From Cryomorphaceae bacterium (GTDB lineage Bacteria > Bacteroidota > Bacteroidia > Flavobacteriales_D > Crocinitomicaceae), in NCBI GenBank assembly GCA_021300505.1, contig JAJTDQ010000005.1, forward strand, positions 1 through 35,561: a DNA stretch of 35,561 bases, given 5' to 3'. Below the pieces are notes generated by a model, which saw only the letters and a list, made by a program, of their open reading frames with translations, did not search any database and was not told where the DNA came from. Below, piece by piece: positions 1 to 8,054 of the stretch. The translations under genes and the position numbers were made by a program. How positions within the stretch are numbered: the first letter of the stretch is position 1; the number at the start of each line of letters is the position of its first letter.

Positions 1-1169
1 GTGGTGTCGCAACGAATGGAAACAAAACATTGCACGTGGGATGTCAAGGAACATGGTGTATTGGCGCAGGCGCTACCTACAATGCGGGGGACGGCGGACT
101 TGGATTTTTCGCATCTACAACAAATAAACGTACGGTTTATAATTCAAACATTTCAACAGCTGGTTATTCCAATCTCACGCTTTCTTTCGATTGGATTGGA
201 ATTGGTGCCGCAGGAACAGATTATTGCTCGGTGCTCTACAGTACCAATGGTGGAACAACATGGACTACATTGCAAGCAATGACAGGAGGTACAACTTGTG
301 GTAATGGTCAAGGATTATGGCAAGCTTCAAACATCACTTTACCTGCGGCCTGTACTAACATTGCTAACCTTCGAATCGGATTCAATTGGCAAAACGATAA
401 TGACGGCGCTGGAACGGACCCTTCCTTTGCAGTGAATAATGTCCGTATCACAGTTCCTGGAGCAACTCCACCTGTTGCTGGTATATTGAACACTGTTTCA
501 ACACTATGCCCAGGAGAATGTGTATCATTTAGTGACCAATCAACAGGAACGATCACATCATGGACATGGGATTTTGGTGATGGCACAACATTCAACCAAC
601 AGACACCACCTCCTCATTGTTACAGCACACCTGGAAACTATACCGTTACATTGACTGTTGGAAACTCAGGTGGAACGAGCTCTCAAACAGTGAATATCAC
701 GGTAGCACCACTGCCATCCACTGCAACCTCTGTTACAAACACGACAATCACAGCACTTCAATCGGGCGCTGTATACCAATGGGTAGAGTGTCCATCGTTG
801 TCTCTTATCCCTAATGCAAACAACATCACCTATACAGCGACCACAAACGGTGATTATGCTGTAATTGTCACAAATGCTCAGGGTTGCGCTGACACATCTG
901 CATGCACAACGATTAGTGGACTTGGAATAGATGAGGACATAAACGAGCAGTTTCAAATCGCACCAATGCCATTTTCGACAGAGCTTACCATCAGTGGTTT
1001 GAAGGATGGGGATTTCACACTTTCAATTTATTCGATTGATGGTCGTGAAGTTTATTCAATTGGACATGCAACAAACGGAACTTATGCGATCGAAATACCT
1101 TCTGGGCAATACATACTAATTGTAAGTACTGAAGATGGAACGATTTCGAAAAGAATCGTTCGTGAATAG
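1..1169 (+). CDS. Secreted PKD-domain protein with T9SS type A sorting tail (5' partial)
   Basis: The reading frame is open from the first bases of the window. The ORF-track start at base 30 is a TTG inside the frame, so the true N-terminus lies upstream. The visible part begins with a beta-rich region resembling a jelly-roll or adhesin module. A PKD domain follows (about residues 155-225 of the ORF-track protein) with the classic SWTWDFGDGT core and a YTVTLTV strand. The last ~75 residues match a T9SS type A C-terminal sorting domain: a P-x-P-F entry motif (IAPMPFS), an IYSIDGREV strand, a G-x-Y-I-L-I-V strand and a terminal K-R-I-V. By family knowledge, such proteins are exported by Sec, cross the outer membrane through T9SS and are anchored to or released from the cell surface. 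The enzymatic or adhesive role cannot be read because the N-terminal domain is missing. Confidence 0.88.
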   Translation, partial: GVATNGNKTLHVGCQGTWCIGAGATYNAGDGGLGFFASTTNKRTVYNSNISTAGYSNLTLSFDWIGIGAAGTDYCSVLYSTNGGTTWTTLQAMTGGTTCGNGQGLWQASNITLPAACTNIANLRIGFNWQNDNDGAGTDPSFAVNNVRITVPGATPPVAGILNTVSTLCPGECVSFSDQSTGTITSWTWDFGDGTTFNQQTPPPHCYSTPGNYTVTLTVGNSGGTSSQTVNITVAPLPSTATSVTNTTITALQSGAVYQWVECPSLSLIPNANNITYTATTNGDYAVIVTNAQGCADTSACTTISGLGIDEDINEQFQIAPMPFSTELTISGLKDGDFTLSIYSIDGREVYSIGHATNGTYAIEIPSGQYILIVSTEDGTISKRIVRE

Positions 1170-1203
1170 ATCGTTATCTCAATGAATATGGACTAAATTT
1201 ACA

Positions 1204-1653
1204 TTAGTCAAATTTCGGGTAAACACAGAAATTAAAATATTCACCTATTCTACCATCAATCATGTGCTTAAACTTGATGCAATCAAGTGCACCCTTTTCG
1301 CCATTGAACACCTTACCATGATTGGTCTTTCGACCTATAGACTGAAAATGAAATAGTTCCATCAAAGCAGAAAATCCTGAAACATCCAATCCTGTGAATG
1401 GGTTTTCTGCAGACATCCCGATGCCAGCTATAACTTGTCTACATCCGTGCTGTAAAATAGCGATATCCTCCTCATCGAAATCGGATGGTGGTTGATTAAA
1501 AAAATCATCTTTACGATAAAGTTCAGCTCCAATTTTTAAAAATTTACTCGCTTTTGAGTAGATATATGGAAATTGATTTTCAATGGCGTAATTCTGCTGT
1601 TCTTCACTCATGGAATCAAAGAGTGCGGTAATATTTACAACGTTACTATTCAT
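1204..1653 (-). CDS. Hypothetical protein, about 149 aa
   Basis: A short soluble protein that I do not recognise. It has no signal peptide or membrane segment. The N-terminal half is acidic and helical, and the C-terminal half ends in aromatic-rich strands (YFNFCVYPKFD). I chose the ATG at 1653, which overlaps the upstream gene's stop by only 8 bases (ATGAATAG). An in-frame ATG at 1677 would give 157 residues with a 32-base overlap and cannot be excluded. The overlap implies co-transcription and translational coupling with the 1646-2569 gene, so the two probably act together. It converges on the PKD/T9SS gene with about 34 bases between stops and no evident terminator hairpin. Confidence 0.7.
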   Translation of the reverse strand: MNSNVVNITALFDSMSEEQQNYAIENQFPYIYSKASKFLKIGAELYRKDDFFNQPPSDFDEEDIAILQHGCRQVIAGIGMSAENPFTGLDVSGFSALMELFHFQSIGRKTNHGKVFNGEKGALDCIKFKHMIDGRIGEYFNFCVYPKFD

Positions 1654-2569
1654 GGGTTTTGTTTTGATTAATTTCATTCGGATAGTTATAGAGCTGAGCG
1701 TAGTCCTTTTTCGATAAATGATAAAATGTAATTTTCTTTAAAAATGTAAACGTGTATCGTTTAATCGCCTCAATGACTCCACTATAATTACCATCCATCC
1801 AGGGCATTAAACCAAGGGATTGAATTTCATTTTTTTCACAATAATCCAAGATTTCGATCATGGACAGTCCTTGTATGTCAAGCGTTTTTTGTTTTTCGAG
1901 AAAGTAGGACCTGATATTCGGTGAACGATGTCTGAAAATTTCACTTTGACTAGAAATACTTACACCAATCAAATCCAACTCATCAGTATCTTGCCAGATG
2001 CTCTTCTGCTTCACTTGAACGTGAACACCCGGATTGAGTGCTAAACTTTTTGATTTCTGTATTCTCTTCAGTCGAAAGACCTCACCAAAGCTGTCGACTT
2101 CCTTATACACTCCATTTCTATAAGCCTTGTGAGTGAACAGGCAAGGATTCAGAAAGTCTTCATCACTACGTGTCAATTTGGTAAAATCAAATCCCCAATC
2201 AAGCTTTTTAATTTTCCCTAAAATACGCACGGACTTGTAATAATTTAAATCGCTTACTAAGACAAACTCATCCAAGAGACATGGCGACAAATATCCCATC
2301 ATGAAGTGGGAGAGCATAACAAAGGATCCACCTCCTTCTTGCAGCCCTTCATTGATATTCACCAAGCAAGAAATTTTCAAGTTTCGGCGCTTCAAACGTT
2401 CAACGGCATCGAGCACATTACAACTCCAACATTCAACCTTTTCACCTAATTGATCATTTCTGAATGCGTGATAATCGATTAATATGATTTTATCAAAGGG
2501 CAATTTCTCGTATTCGGCTCTATATGGTCCAGATGCGAGATACACCAATACTTTCTGTTTATCCCTCAT
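1646..2569 (-). CDS. Hypothetical protein, 307 aa, with Rossmann-like N-terminus
   Basis: No family is recognised with confidence. The N-terminus (VLVYLASGPYRAEYEKLPFDKIILID) alternates a beta strand, a glycine turn, a helix and a second strand ending in an acidic residue. That is the general layout of a Rossmann or SAM-methyltransferase-like nucleotide fold, but the glycine motif is not canonical and a function would be a guess. The rest is mixed alpha/beta with several cysteines (CWSCNV) and no membrane segment. It is the first gene of a two-gene minus-strand unit and overlaps the 1204-1653 gene. It is divergent from the OmpA lipoprotein gene across a 146-base spacer. Confidence 0.75.
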   Translation of the reverse strand: MRDKQKVLVYLASGPYRAEYEKLPFDKIILIDYHAFRNDQLGEKVECWSCNVLDAVERLKRRNLKISCLVNINEGLQEGGGSFVMLSHFMMGYLSPCLLDEFVLVSDLNYYKSVRILGKIKKLDWGFDFTKLTRSDEDFLNPCLFTHKAYRNGVYKEVDSFGEVFRLKRIQKSKSLALNPGVHVQVKQKSIWQDTDELDLIGVSISSQSEIFRHRSPNIRSYFLEKQKTLDIQGLSMIEILDYCEKNEIQSLGLMPWMDGNYSGVIEAIKRYTFTFLKKITFYHLSKKDYAQLYNYPNEINQNKTHE

Positions 2570-2658
2570 TACTTTTTCAGGTATTTCATTTGGCTTTGTG
2601 TCGATTGTTTACGCCAAGTTGTTTTATTCATAACAGTTGCCGTATGATCTTTTGCATT

Positions 2659-2686
2659 TTGATTGTTTAAATCAATTTTAGCTTTA
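2659..2686 (+). promoter_or_regulatory. Candidate Bacteroidota promoter for the OmpA lipoprotein gene
   Basis: TTG at 2659-2661 is followed by 17 bases and then TAGCTTTA at 2679-2686. This matches the flavobacterial -33 TTG / -7 TANNTTTG pattern at seven of eight -7 positions. It sits 29 bases before the ATG at 2716, which leaves room for a short leader. This is pattern matching only. Confidence 0.45.
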
Positions 2687-2715
2687 TAAAGAATGAATTT
2701 ACTATTTTCGTTTAT

Positions 2716-4176
2716 ATGGTAAAGACAATACTGGTAGTACTTTGTGTTATTCTCCTTGCGTCATGTTCACGTTTTCATATACAAAAAGGAGAATCGTATT
2801 ACGACCACGCTAATTATCCGATGGCTATTGCTCACTTTACCGCTGCAATGAAAAAAGGGAAGAAATCAGAAGTCAGGTTTATGCTTGCGGAATGCTATGC
2901 AAAAATGGGGAAACTTGATCTTGCCGAACAACAATTTAAGGAAGCTGCACATGTTGGAATGTATGTTTCACCCTTTCATCATCTGGAGTATATCCGTGTG
3001 CTCATGGAACAAGGAAAATTCGACCAGGCAAGCAATCAACTTCTAAACTATACGAAGGATAATACGAATGATCTATCGGCTTTATTTATGTTCGCCATTT
3101 GTAGGTCCTTCGTCCATGAAAACATCCATTATCCAATGACTTTTCTGAGGGCTTATTGGTTAGATAGGCCTGTTCATTCAAACAACTACAGCAATCTCTG
3201 GATTCAACAGCTGTATCAAAGTGAAAAGAAAAACACGACTGTCTTTATACAGAAAAACTCACCATTCTGGTTAAGTCCACTGTATTTAAGAACTGACATT
3301 GTGAGTCGTTTTGAAAATGGTGCTATTCTTCAGAATGCGTCGGACTTGCCGAATTACTCTCGAATTCATCCTTGGTTATCCAGTGATGGTTCAAGACTTT
3401 ATTTTATTGCTAATTTGCCCAATGGCTTTGGTGGAACCGATATATATTGTTCTAACTTCACAAATGGTCAATGGTCAAGTCCGGTTAATTTAGGTGCTGA
3501 GATAAATACGAGTGCCAATGAATTCTTGCCCTATAGTTCAGAAGATGGCTCACTCTTCTTTTGCCGAGACCACAAGGATGGATTATTCAGCTACATTACA
3601 ACGCAACAAGACCGTTACTGGTTAACACCAATCCGGCTTCAGCAAAACTATTATAACCCTATTGAAGTCAAGACAGACGATCTTGTTTCTAGCGATTTTA
3701 TTGGAAGTTTCCCCGGTGCTCTTCAAAAGGTAAATTCACCCCAAAAATTCAACTTTTACGCAAGCACAAGATGGTTTGGCACTCAAAATTTTGAAGTTGA
3801 AATTATTGAGTTAGATAAACCAATTCTACTCAACTCAATTTACTACGATTATGATAAGTTTAACCTCAGGGAAGAGGCCATTCAAGAGCTCGATAATCTG
3901 GTAAAAATGATGAAGGACAACCCTCAATTATTCATCGAGATTGGCTCCCATACAGATAGTCGTGGTTCAGCCCAATACAATTTGACGCTTTCTCAGAACA
4001 GAGCGCAATCTGTCGTATCCTATCTTATTGCTAAAGGAGTTGACCCAGTTCGTTTGAGTGCAAGGGGTTATGGAGAATCGATGTTACTTAATGGGTGTTC
4101 AGATGGCGTAAAATGTACCGAAGAACAACATCAACTCAATCGAAGAACGACATTCACTGTTCGAAAAAGTCTTTAA
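2716..4176 (+). CDS. TPR-PD40-OmpA lipoprotein, PorE-like
   Basis: An outer-membrane lipoprotein predicted to bind peptidoglycan. It has a lipoprotein signal with lipobox LASC, so the lipidated residue is Cys17. TPR-like helices follow (about 25-130: YYDHANYPMAIAHF, AECYAKMGKLDLAEQQF). PD40/beta-propeller repeats come next (about 215-300: HPWLSSDGSRLYF, GGTDIY, EFLPYSSEDGSLFF). The end is an OmpA-like domain (about 375-485) with the binding-loop motif IGSHTDSRGSAQYN-LS-x-NRAQSV and the C-terminal LNRRTTF. This domain order is that of PorE, the periplasmic T9SS-associated lipoprotein, but at 486 residues it is shorter than PorE, with fewer propeller blades and no clear carboxypeptidase-regulatory-like domain. 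Calling it a T9SS component is inference; many Bacteroidota carry several paralogues of this architecture. Confidence 0.85.
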   Translation: MVKTILVVLCVILLASCSRFHIQKGESYYDHANYPMAIAHFTAAMKKGKKSEVRFMLAECYAKMGKLDLAEQQFKEAAHVGMYVSPFHHLEYIRVLMEQGKFDQASNQLLNYTKDNTNDLSALFMFAICRSFVHENIHYPMTFLRAYWLDRPVHSNNYSNLWIQQLYQSEKKNTTVFIQKNSPFWLSPLYLRTDIVSRFENGAILQNASDLPNYSRIHPWLSSDGSRLYFIANLPNGFGGTDIYCSNFTNGQWSSPVNLGAEINTSANEFLPYSSEDGSLFFCRDHKDGLFSYITTQQDRYWLTPIRLQQNYYNPIEVKTDDLVSSDFIGSFPGALQKVNSPQKFNFYASTRWFGTQNFEVEIIELDKPILLNSIYYDYDKFNLREEAIQELDNLVKMMKDNPQLFIEIGSHTDSRGSAQYNLTLSQNRAQSVVSYLIAKGVDPVRLSARGYGESMLLNGCSDGVKCTEEQHQLNRRTTFTVRKSL

Positions 4177-4199
4177 TTCCTCTCGATTTTATTGGACAT

Positions 4200-4412
4200 T
4201 TAGAACATTCGAATCGCCCTTACACGGTAGGTATATTCTTTGGGGAAATTACCCACTTCGGTTTGGTTGATATTGAAGTTCACACTTCCAGCGGTTGCTC
4301 CAGTAAATTGATGTGAGGACCAATACCATGAAGGGAAGAAATTCCCTATTCCATTGAGTAATAAATTTTGACGCATTTTTCGCAATTCTTCGTAAGTTGG
4401 CAAGTACGCCCT
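4200..4412 (-). pseudogene. Out-of-frame C-terminal remnant of the FISUMP/DUF1566 domain
   Basis: In a different frame from the preceding lipoprotein ORF, this stretch encodes YLPTYEELRKM, then LNGIGNF, then SWYWSS, and ends with YRVRAIRMF. These are the hallmark blocks of the C-terminal half of Lcl/DUF1566 (FISUMP) domains: LP-x-x-x-E-L, YWSS, Y-V-R-A-(I/V)-R. The lipoprotein ORF carries the matching N-terminal block (YGDSVFGG) only a few codons earlier. The two halves are therefore separated by a frameshift, and the usual tens of residues between these blocks are missing. The fragment has no plausible start of its own; the ORF-track Met is a TTG coding for the Leu of LPTY. It is best read as the stranded 3' end of the 4346-5146 gene. 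Confidence 0.75.
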
Positions 4413-5146
4413 CCGAAGACAGAATCTCCATAAGTCAATTGTCCTAAATCTGATGTTTGAAAGGTTAACTGCTCGCCATACGAAGTCGCAATCGCATTCG
4501 TCGCAAAGGCGCGAACATAATACAAAGTACTCGGAATAAGATTGTCGACTTTAACATCAAAAGCACCTAGTCCACTGCCAACAACAACTGATGAATTGCT
4601 TGTTGTAGGATTGGATACGGTTGACCAACAAAATCCACGTTGAGTAACGATTTGAGCACCCTGGGAATAAACGGTTCCATACAACCTAGTTGAGTTGATT
4701 GTCGTTTCACTTGGTGCCAATGTATGCACTTCAGGCGAACCAATTGCGTTCCCTGTAGTAAATGATACAATTTTACTACACGACAAGCCTGCTTCACCTA
4801 TCACAAAAAATTTCATTTCGTAATAACTCGACAACTCAAAATTCAACAGCTTGAAATACGCTGACTTATCATCGAATGAAACAGGGTAAAGTGTGTCGGC
4901 TTGAAGAAAATCATTTCCTTTTACGACGATCAATCCGCGTTCTGTAATTTCACCATGATTTTCATTTAGAATATCCCCTTTTATTACGATTGAATCGTTC
5001 GACGCACTGAATACAGCCACAGACAAATCCGCCTTAACCGGCAAATCCCAACGTCTGTACTTATCGCAACCTACTGAAAGTAAGATGACAACAACGCAAA
5101 GTTGGAGGCTTACTAATTTAAAACTGAACATACTCTTTGAATTCAT
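4346..5146 (-). CDS. Lipoprotein with fibronectin-like repeats, C-terminally frameshifted
   Basis: A probable lipoprotein. A hydrophobic leader ends in LLSVGC, a slightly atypical lipobox. Two fibronectin-III-like modules follow with the recurrent Bacteroidota pattern ERGLIVV / TQRGFCWS, a Thr/Ser-rich turn, then STLYYVRAFATNAIATSYGE and a terminal TFQT strand. The protein then reads GQLTYGDSVFGG, the usual entry into a FISUMP/DUF1566 domain. After this the frame runs into unrelated residues (RTCQLTKNCEKC) and stops. The rest of the domain is found in another frame (4200-4412). I use the ATG at 5146 because the track start at 5152 is TTG. It overlaps the end of the 505-aa gene by about 29 bases and is the last gene of the envelope operon. 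It is either a decaying gene or a sequencing frameshift, but a one-base error alone would not restore the missing middle. Confidence 0.75.
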   Translation of the reverse strand: MNSKSMFSFKLVSLQLCVVVILLSVGCDKYRRWDLPVKADLSVAVFSASNDSIVIKGDILNENHGEITERGLIVVKGNDFLQADTLYPVSFDDKSAYFKLLNFELSSYYEMKFFVIGEAGLSCSKIVSFTTGNAIGSPEVHTLAPSETTINSTRLYGTVYSQGAQIVTQRGFCWSTVSNPTTSNSSVVVGSGLGAFDVKVDNLIPSTLYYVRAFATNAIATSYGEQLTFQTSDLGQLTYGDSVFGGRTCQLTKNCEKCVKIYYSME

Positions 5147-6635
5147 CAACAATTATAAGTTTGTCTTTTCGAATCGCGGACCGTATCACCCTTTCTTGAA
5201 CGTCATTTTCTATGCCTAGTTTTATTACCCATGAAAACTGAAACAGCCATGCGACAGCAGACACTCCAGTAGAAATTAACGATGCCTTATGCCATGTATT
5301 TGCGCGCACATAATTGGGAGATGATCCTATCGGAGCATCACTCGTTTCGTTATAGTATTTTTGGTAATAATGTTGCGAAACAACTTCCGATGTTAACGCA
5401 AAAATGGAAGGTAAAGCAACCATTCCAAAACAAAGCATTGATTTTTGTAAAGAATTTGACACCCTCCTCATTCCTAATCCCGGAACAACGGCAGAAAGCA
5501 AGCCATTTGCCCATCCATAGGCTCTATATTTTAATAGCTGAGTTGAATGAAATATAGAATCATTTACAGTGATGTATCTTTCTCGAATGGAATATTTGCC
5601 CAATGGGAAACCAAGATCACTTAAAATCGGTACTGAGTAAAAATTTTTTCGCCGAATCACATTGATTTCTGATGTGCGCACAGACATGCGAATAGGATAT
5701 TGCGCATTGACAAACTGACCACATAAAACACTAGGATAATGAAGGCTTAAAAGGATTTTTGCATTGTCAAAAGGAGGAGTTTCGCTTTCGGTAGTGTGCA
5801 GCGAAAAATGAGATTGATTTATTCCTTCACTTGTGTAAGCGATCGAAAAAGTAGTTGAGAATTCATTTTGCTTTGATATTTCACTGAAACGAATTCCATC
5901 GTAAATCAAACTTCTCTTTATCGAATTTGTCTCACTAGGATTCAACAGAGAATAATCAAAAATTTCATTATTTAATCTCATAGCATTCTGACCCGTGAAA
6001 TAGGACAATTCTGATTTATGAATCACCACATTACCATTGAAGGAAACCAATTCTGAACTTGCCCCAACGACTTGTCCAATAGGTATATCCCCATTGAAAA
6101 GAAAAAGATTTAGCGGCGTAAATGCCGCCCTACCAAATTGAAAGGTCTGAACTTCGCCACATCTGTTAAGCAAAAAAACCTCCTTGGAATTTAACCAAAT
6201 AGATTCAAAGAAAGAACGGATCAGATCTACAGAAGATTTGGACCTCAGATAATAGGATACTCCATTAAATACGAATGGATGCACCTCACGGTTGTTTTGT
6301 TGCACATAAAAACTCCTATCTTCCTGCTTCAGTGCAATGGAATCGAGCAATTGCGCAACGCGCGCTCCGAGGCGAAGGTAATCTTCCTTTCCTTGAATAC
6401 TTATTTTGAAAGAGAATAAACCTGTAACACCTTGGTTCGGATCACTCTCCTCAATTGAATAACTAAAGGCGTTTAAAGGATTGAATTCTATTTGCGCGAG
6501 GTTAGTTCTTAGAAAATCAACTTCTGCCTGTCCATCGATGCGCAAATTCAACGACGCAGCATGACACTCGTGCAAATTAAATTTGAACGTAAGAGATAAA
6601 ACGATAAATAAAAGAATCCTAAATGGGTGAGTCAT
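5118..6635 (-). CDS. Exported protein with C-terminal membrane hairpin, 505 aa, function unknown
   Basis: An N-terminal signal peptide (ILLFIVLSLTFKFNLHECHA) is followed by about 350 residues of beta-rich, presumably periplasmic sequence without a recognised domain. A C-terminal membrane region follows (about 370-480). It begins GLLSAVVPGLGMRRVSNSLQKSM, the (S)A(V/L)-x-PG-x-G pattern seen at the start of many Bacteroidota proteins with a DUF5683-like membrane tail, then hydrophobic segments (MVALPSIFALTSEVV and STGVSAVAWLFQFSWVIKLG), then a short charged tail. It is one of the last genes of the minus-strand envelope operon, 15 bases after the 4-TM gene and overlapping the lipoprotein gene. 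I infer it to be an envelope-spanning partner of the DUF4407 set; no catalytic motif is visible. Confidence 0.72.
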   Translation of the reverse strand: MTHPFRILLFIVLSLTFKFNLHECHAASLNLRIDGQAEVDFLRTNLAQIEFNPLNAFSYSIEESDPNQGVTGLFSFKISIQGKEDYLRLGARVAQLLDSIALKQEDRSFYVQQNNREVHPFVFNGVSYYLRSKSSVDLIRSFFESIWLNSKEVFLLNRCGEVQTFQFGRAAFTPLNLFLFNGDIPIGQVVGASSELVSFNGNVVIHKSELSYFTGQNAMRLNNEIFDYSLLNPSETNSIKRSLIYDGIRFSEISKQNEFSTTFSIAYTSEGINQSHFSLHTTESETPPFDNAKILLSLHYPSVLCGQFVNAQYPIRMSVRTSEINVIRRKNFYSVPILSDLGFPLGKYSIRERYITVNDSIFHSTQLLKYRAYGWANGLLSAVVPGLGMRRVSNSLQKSMLCFGMVALPSIFALTSEVVSQHYYQKYYNETSDAPIGSSPNYVRANTWHKASLISTGVSAVAWLFQFSWVIKLGIENDVQERVIRSAIRKDKLIIVDEFKEYVQF

Positions 6636-6650
6636 TCTTCTTAACCAAAA

Positions 6651-7127
6651 TTAGAATGGCAATTCTGGATAAGGAATAAATTGAGAAGCGATAGAGATCA
6701 ATACTGGTGCAATAACAAAAGACAAGGTAATCAGAATAATACCATGTAATCCAGCAATTTCTCTATTGTTCATCGATAATTCATGTTTTTCAACTTGCGA
6801 GGTAAACATCCCAACAAGAAAGAAACTTATCCAGAAAAATGCAAACGAGAACACCCACATACCAACAAAAAAGCCGATGGAATAAAGTATTGCGTTAACG
6901 AAATCTTGCTTATCGAAAAAGAAGGTAAATGCATTGGTAGAAATTTCCGAGATGTGATACAAATTCACCCCTGCCGAAAGTAAAGCCGAAAAATAGATCA
7001 TCAAAATGGCCATATTCTTTGGCGTAGAAATTTTATTCAGGAACTTACTAATTACGATTGAATAGGTAAACATATAAGCTATTCCAAGCAGAACAATAAT
7101 GACTAAGTTAATTACAGAAGTACTCAT
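6651..7127 (-). CDS. Small integral membrane protein, about 4 TM segments
   Basis: A 158-residue, highly hydrophobic protein. Segments are visible at about 6-28 (LVIIVLLGIAYMFTYSIVI), 37-58 (MAILMIYFSALLSAGVNLY), 75-107 (long, possibly two passes, around GFFVGMWVFSFAFFWISFFLVGMF) and 127-150 (IILITLSFVIAPVLISIAS). A charged loop (QVEKHELSMNNREIAG) separates the last two. The general size resembles DUF350-type proteins, but I cannot confirm membership. It lies between the second transglutaminase-like gene (25-base gap) and the 505-aa exported protein (15-base gap), so it is almost certainly co-transcribed with them. Confidence 0.75.
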   Translation of the reverse strand: MSTSVINLVIIVLLGIAYMFTYSIVISKFLNKISTPKNMAILMIYFSALLSAGVNLYHISEISTNAFTFFFDKQDFVNAILYSIGFFVGMWVFSFAFFWISFFLVGMFTSQVEKHELSMNNREIAGLHGIILITLSFVIAPVLISIASQFIPYPELPF

Positions 7128-7152
7128 TTTTACGTTGTTTTTTCGTTTAACA

Positions 7153-8043
7153 TTAATTTAAATAGGATTCCCAATCATTTCCTTTTACATCATACCCTAG
7201 CTGAAAGTCGCGTGCGGTAAGTTCCCATAAAAAGTATTTTTTACCCGAGGCATCTTTTCCGTAGCTTGGATAGGATCTGTTTTTCAGGTGAACACCCAAA
7301 ACACTGTGTCCCTCCTCCATACTTACCATCACCGCCACATCGAAACCGAGTTCGTTTAAGATTGTGTAAGCGAATAATGAACGCGTGTCACAGTCCCCCT
7401 TTTTGTGGTACATGAACTCTGCTGGAGCATATACCCCATTTGGCATGACTCCGCTACAACATCCTCGTCCATCACTTTGCACCTTACAATCTGCACTGAA
7501 ACTACCGAAAGGCATTTCACATGGACAATCTTCTTCATCACCAAGAACCAGTGTGTAGGGAATAAATTGAACCGCAGAGGCGATAAGTTCCATTGACTTC
7601 ATATATGCTTCGTCTCTTGGATAATTTTGCCGTTTAATTTCGGCTTTAAATGCCTTGATCATCGGATCCATGATCGGCAAGCTGTTGTCATGCAATTTGC
7701 CGTAAAGTACATTTAGAATATTCCCTTGTGACTCTCTAAATCCAGGTACTTGATTCAACTGCACTGAATCAACCGCAAAGGATATTTTATGCCATTTCCT
7801 GTCGTAATCCTGCCATTTCCAAACAATATTTATCTTGCCATTAACGGAACTCGTATCTTCCTTCTCCGTATCGCCCCATTCGTCATCTTGCTTATCTTCT
7901 GCCTTTACTTCCTTTTCCCATTCTTTCACCATTTTTTCATTAAAGAAAAAATGACCAAAAAAAGGAATGAATACAAGAAACAAAAAGAGAAGCAATATCC
8001 AGAAGACAAGGTTTCCAATGTTAAAATACTTCTTATTATTCAT
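7153..8043 (-). CDS. Membrane-anchored transglutaminase-like protein (copy 2)
   Basis: One N-terminal transmembrane anchor (about 10-32, LVFWILLLFLFLVFIPFFGHFFF) is followed by a charged linker (EKEVKAEDKQDDEWGDTEKED) and a papain-like transglutaminase-core domain. The catalytic Cys lies in KKGDCDTRSLFAY (about residue 218), the His in EEGHSVLGVH (about 246), and a late acidic partner probably in LWELTARDF. Extra cysteines (CPCEMPF, DCKVQ, GRGCCSG) suggest disulfides or a metal site and hence a periplasmic domain. By family knowledge such domains are thiol proteases or transamidases; the substrate is unknown. It sits directly after a DUF4407 gene (11-base gap). A second transglutaminase-like gene starts the same operon, so component types occur twice. 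Confidence 0.82.
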   Translation of the reverse strand: MNNKKYFNIGNLVFWILLLFLFLVFIPFFGHFFFNEKMVKEWEKEVKAEDKQDDEWGDTEKEDTSSVNGKINIVWKWQDYDRKWHKISFAVDSVQLNQVPGFRESQGNILNVLYGKLHDNSLPIMDPMIKAFKAEIKRQNYPRDEAYMKSMELIASAVQFIPYTLVLGDEEDCPCEMPFGSFSADCKVQSDGRGCCSGVMPNGVYAPAEFMYHKKGDCDTRSLFAYTILNELGFDVAVMVSMEEGHSVLGVHLKNRSYPSYGKDASGKKYFLWELTARDFQLGYDVKGNDWESYLN

Positions 8044-8054
8044 TCGAAAAAATT

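Noticed and set aside
30-1169. Start of the PKD gene at base 30
   Set aside because: The codon is TTG and the frame is open to the left edge, so the gene is truncated by the window.
4249-4431. 60-codon minus-strand ORF in the third frame
   Set aside because: It has no domain features; the meaningful residues lie in the two other frames (lipoprotein and FISUMP remnant).
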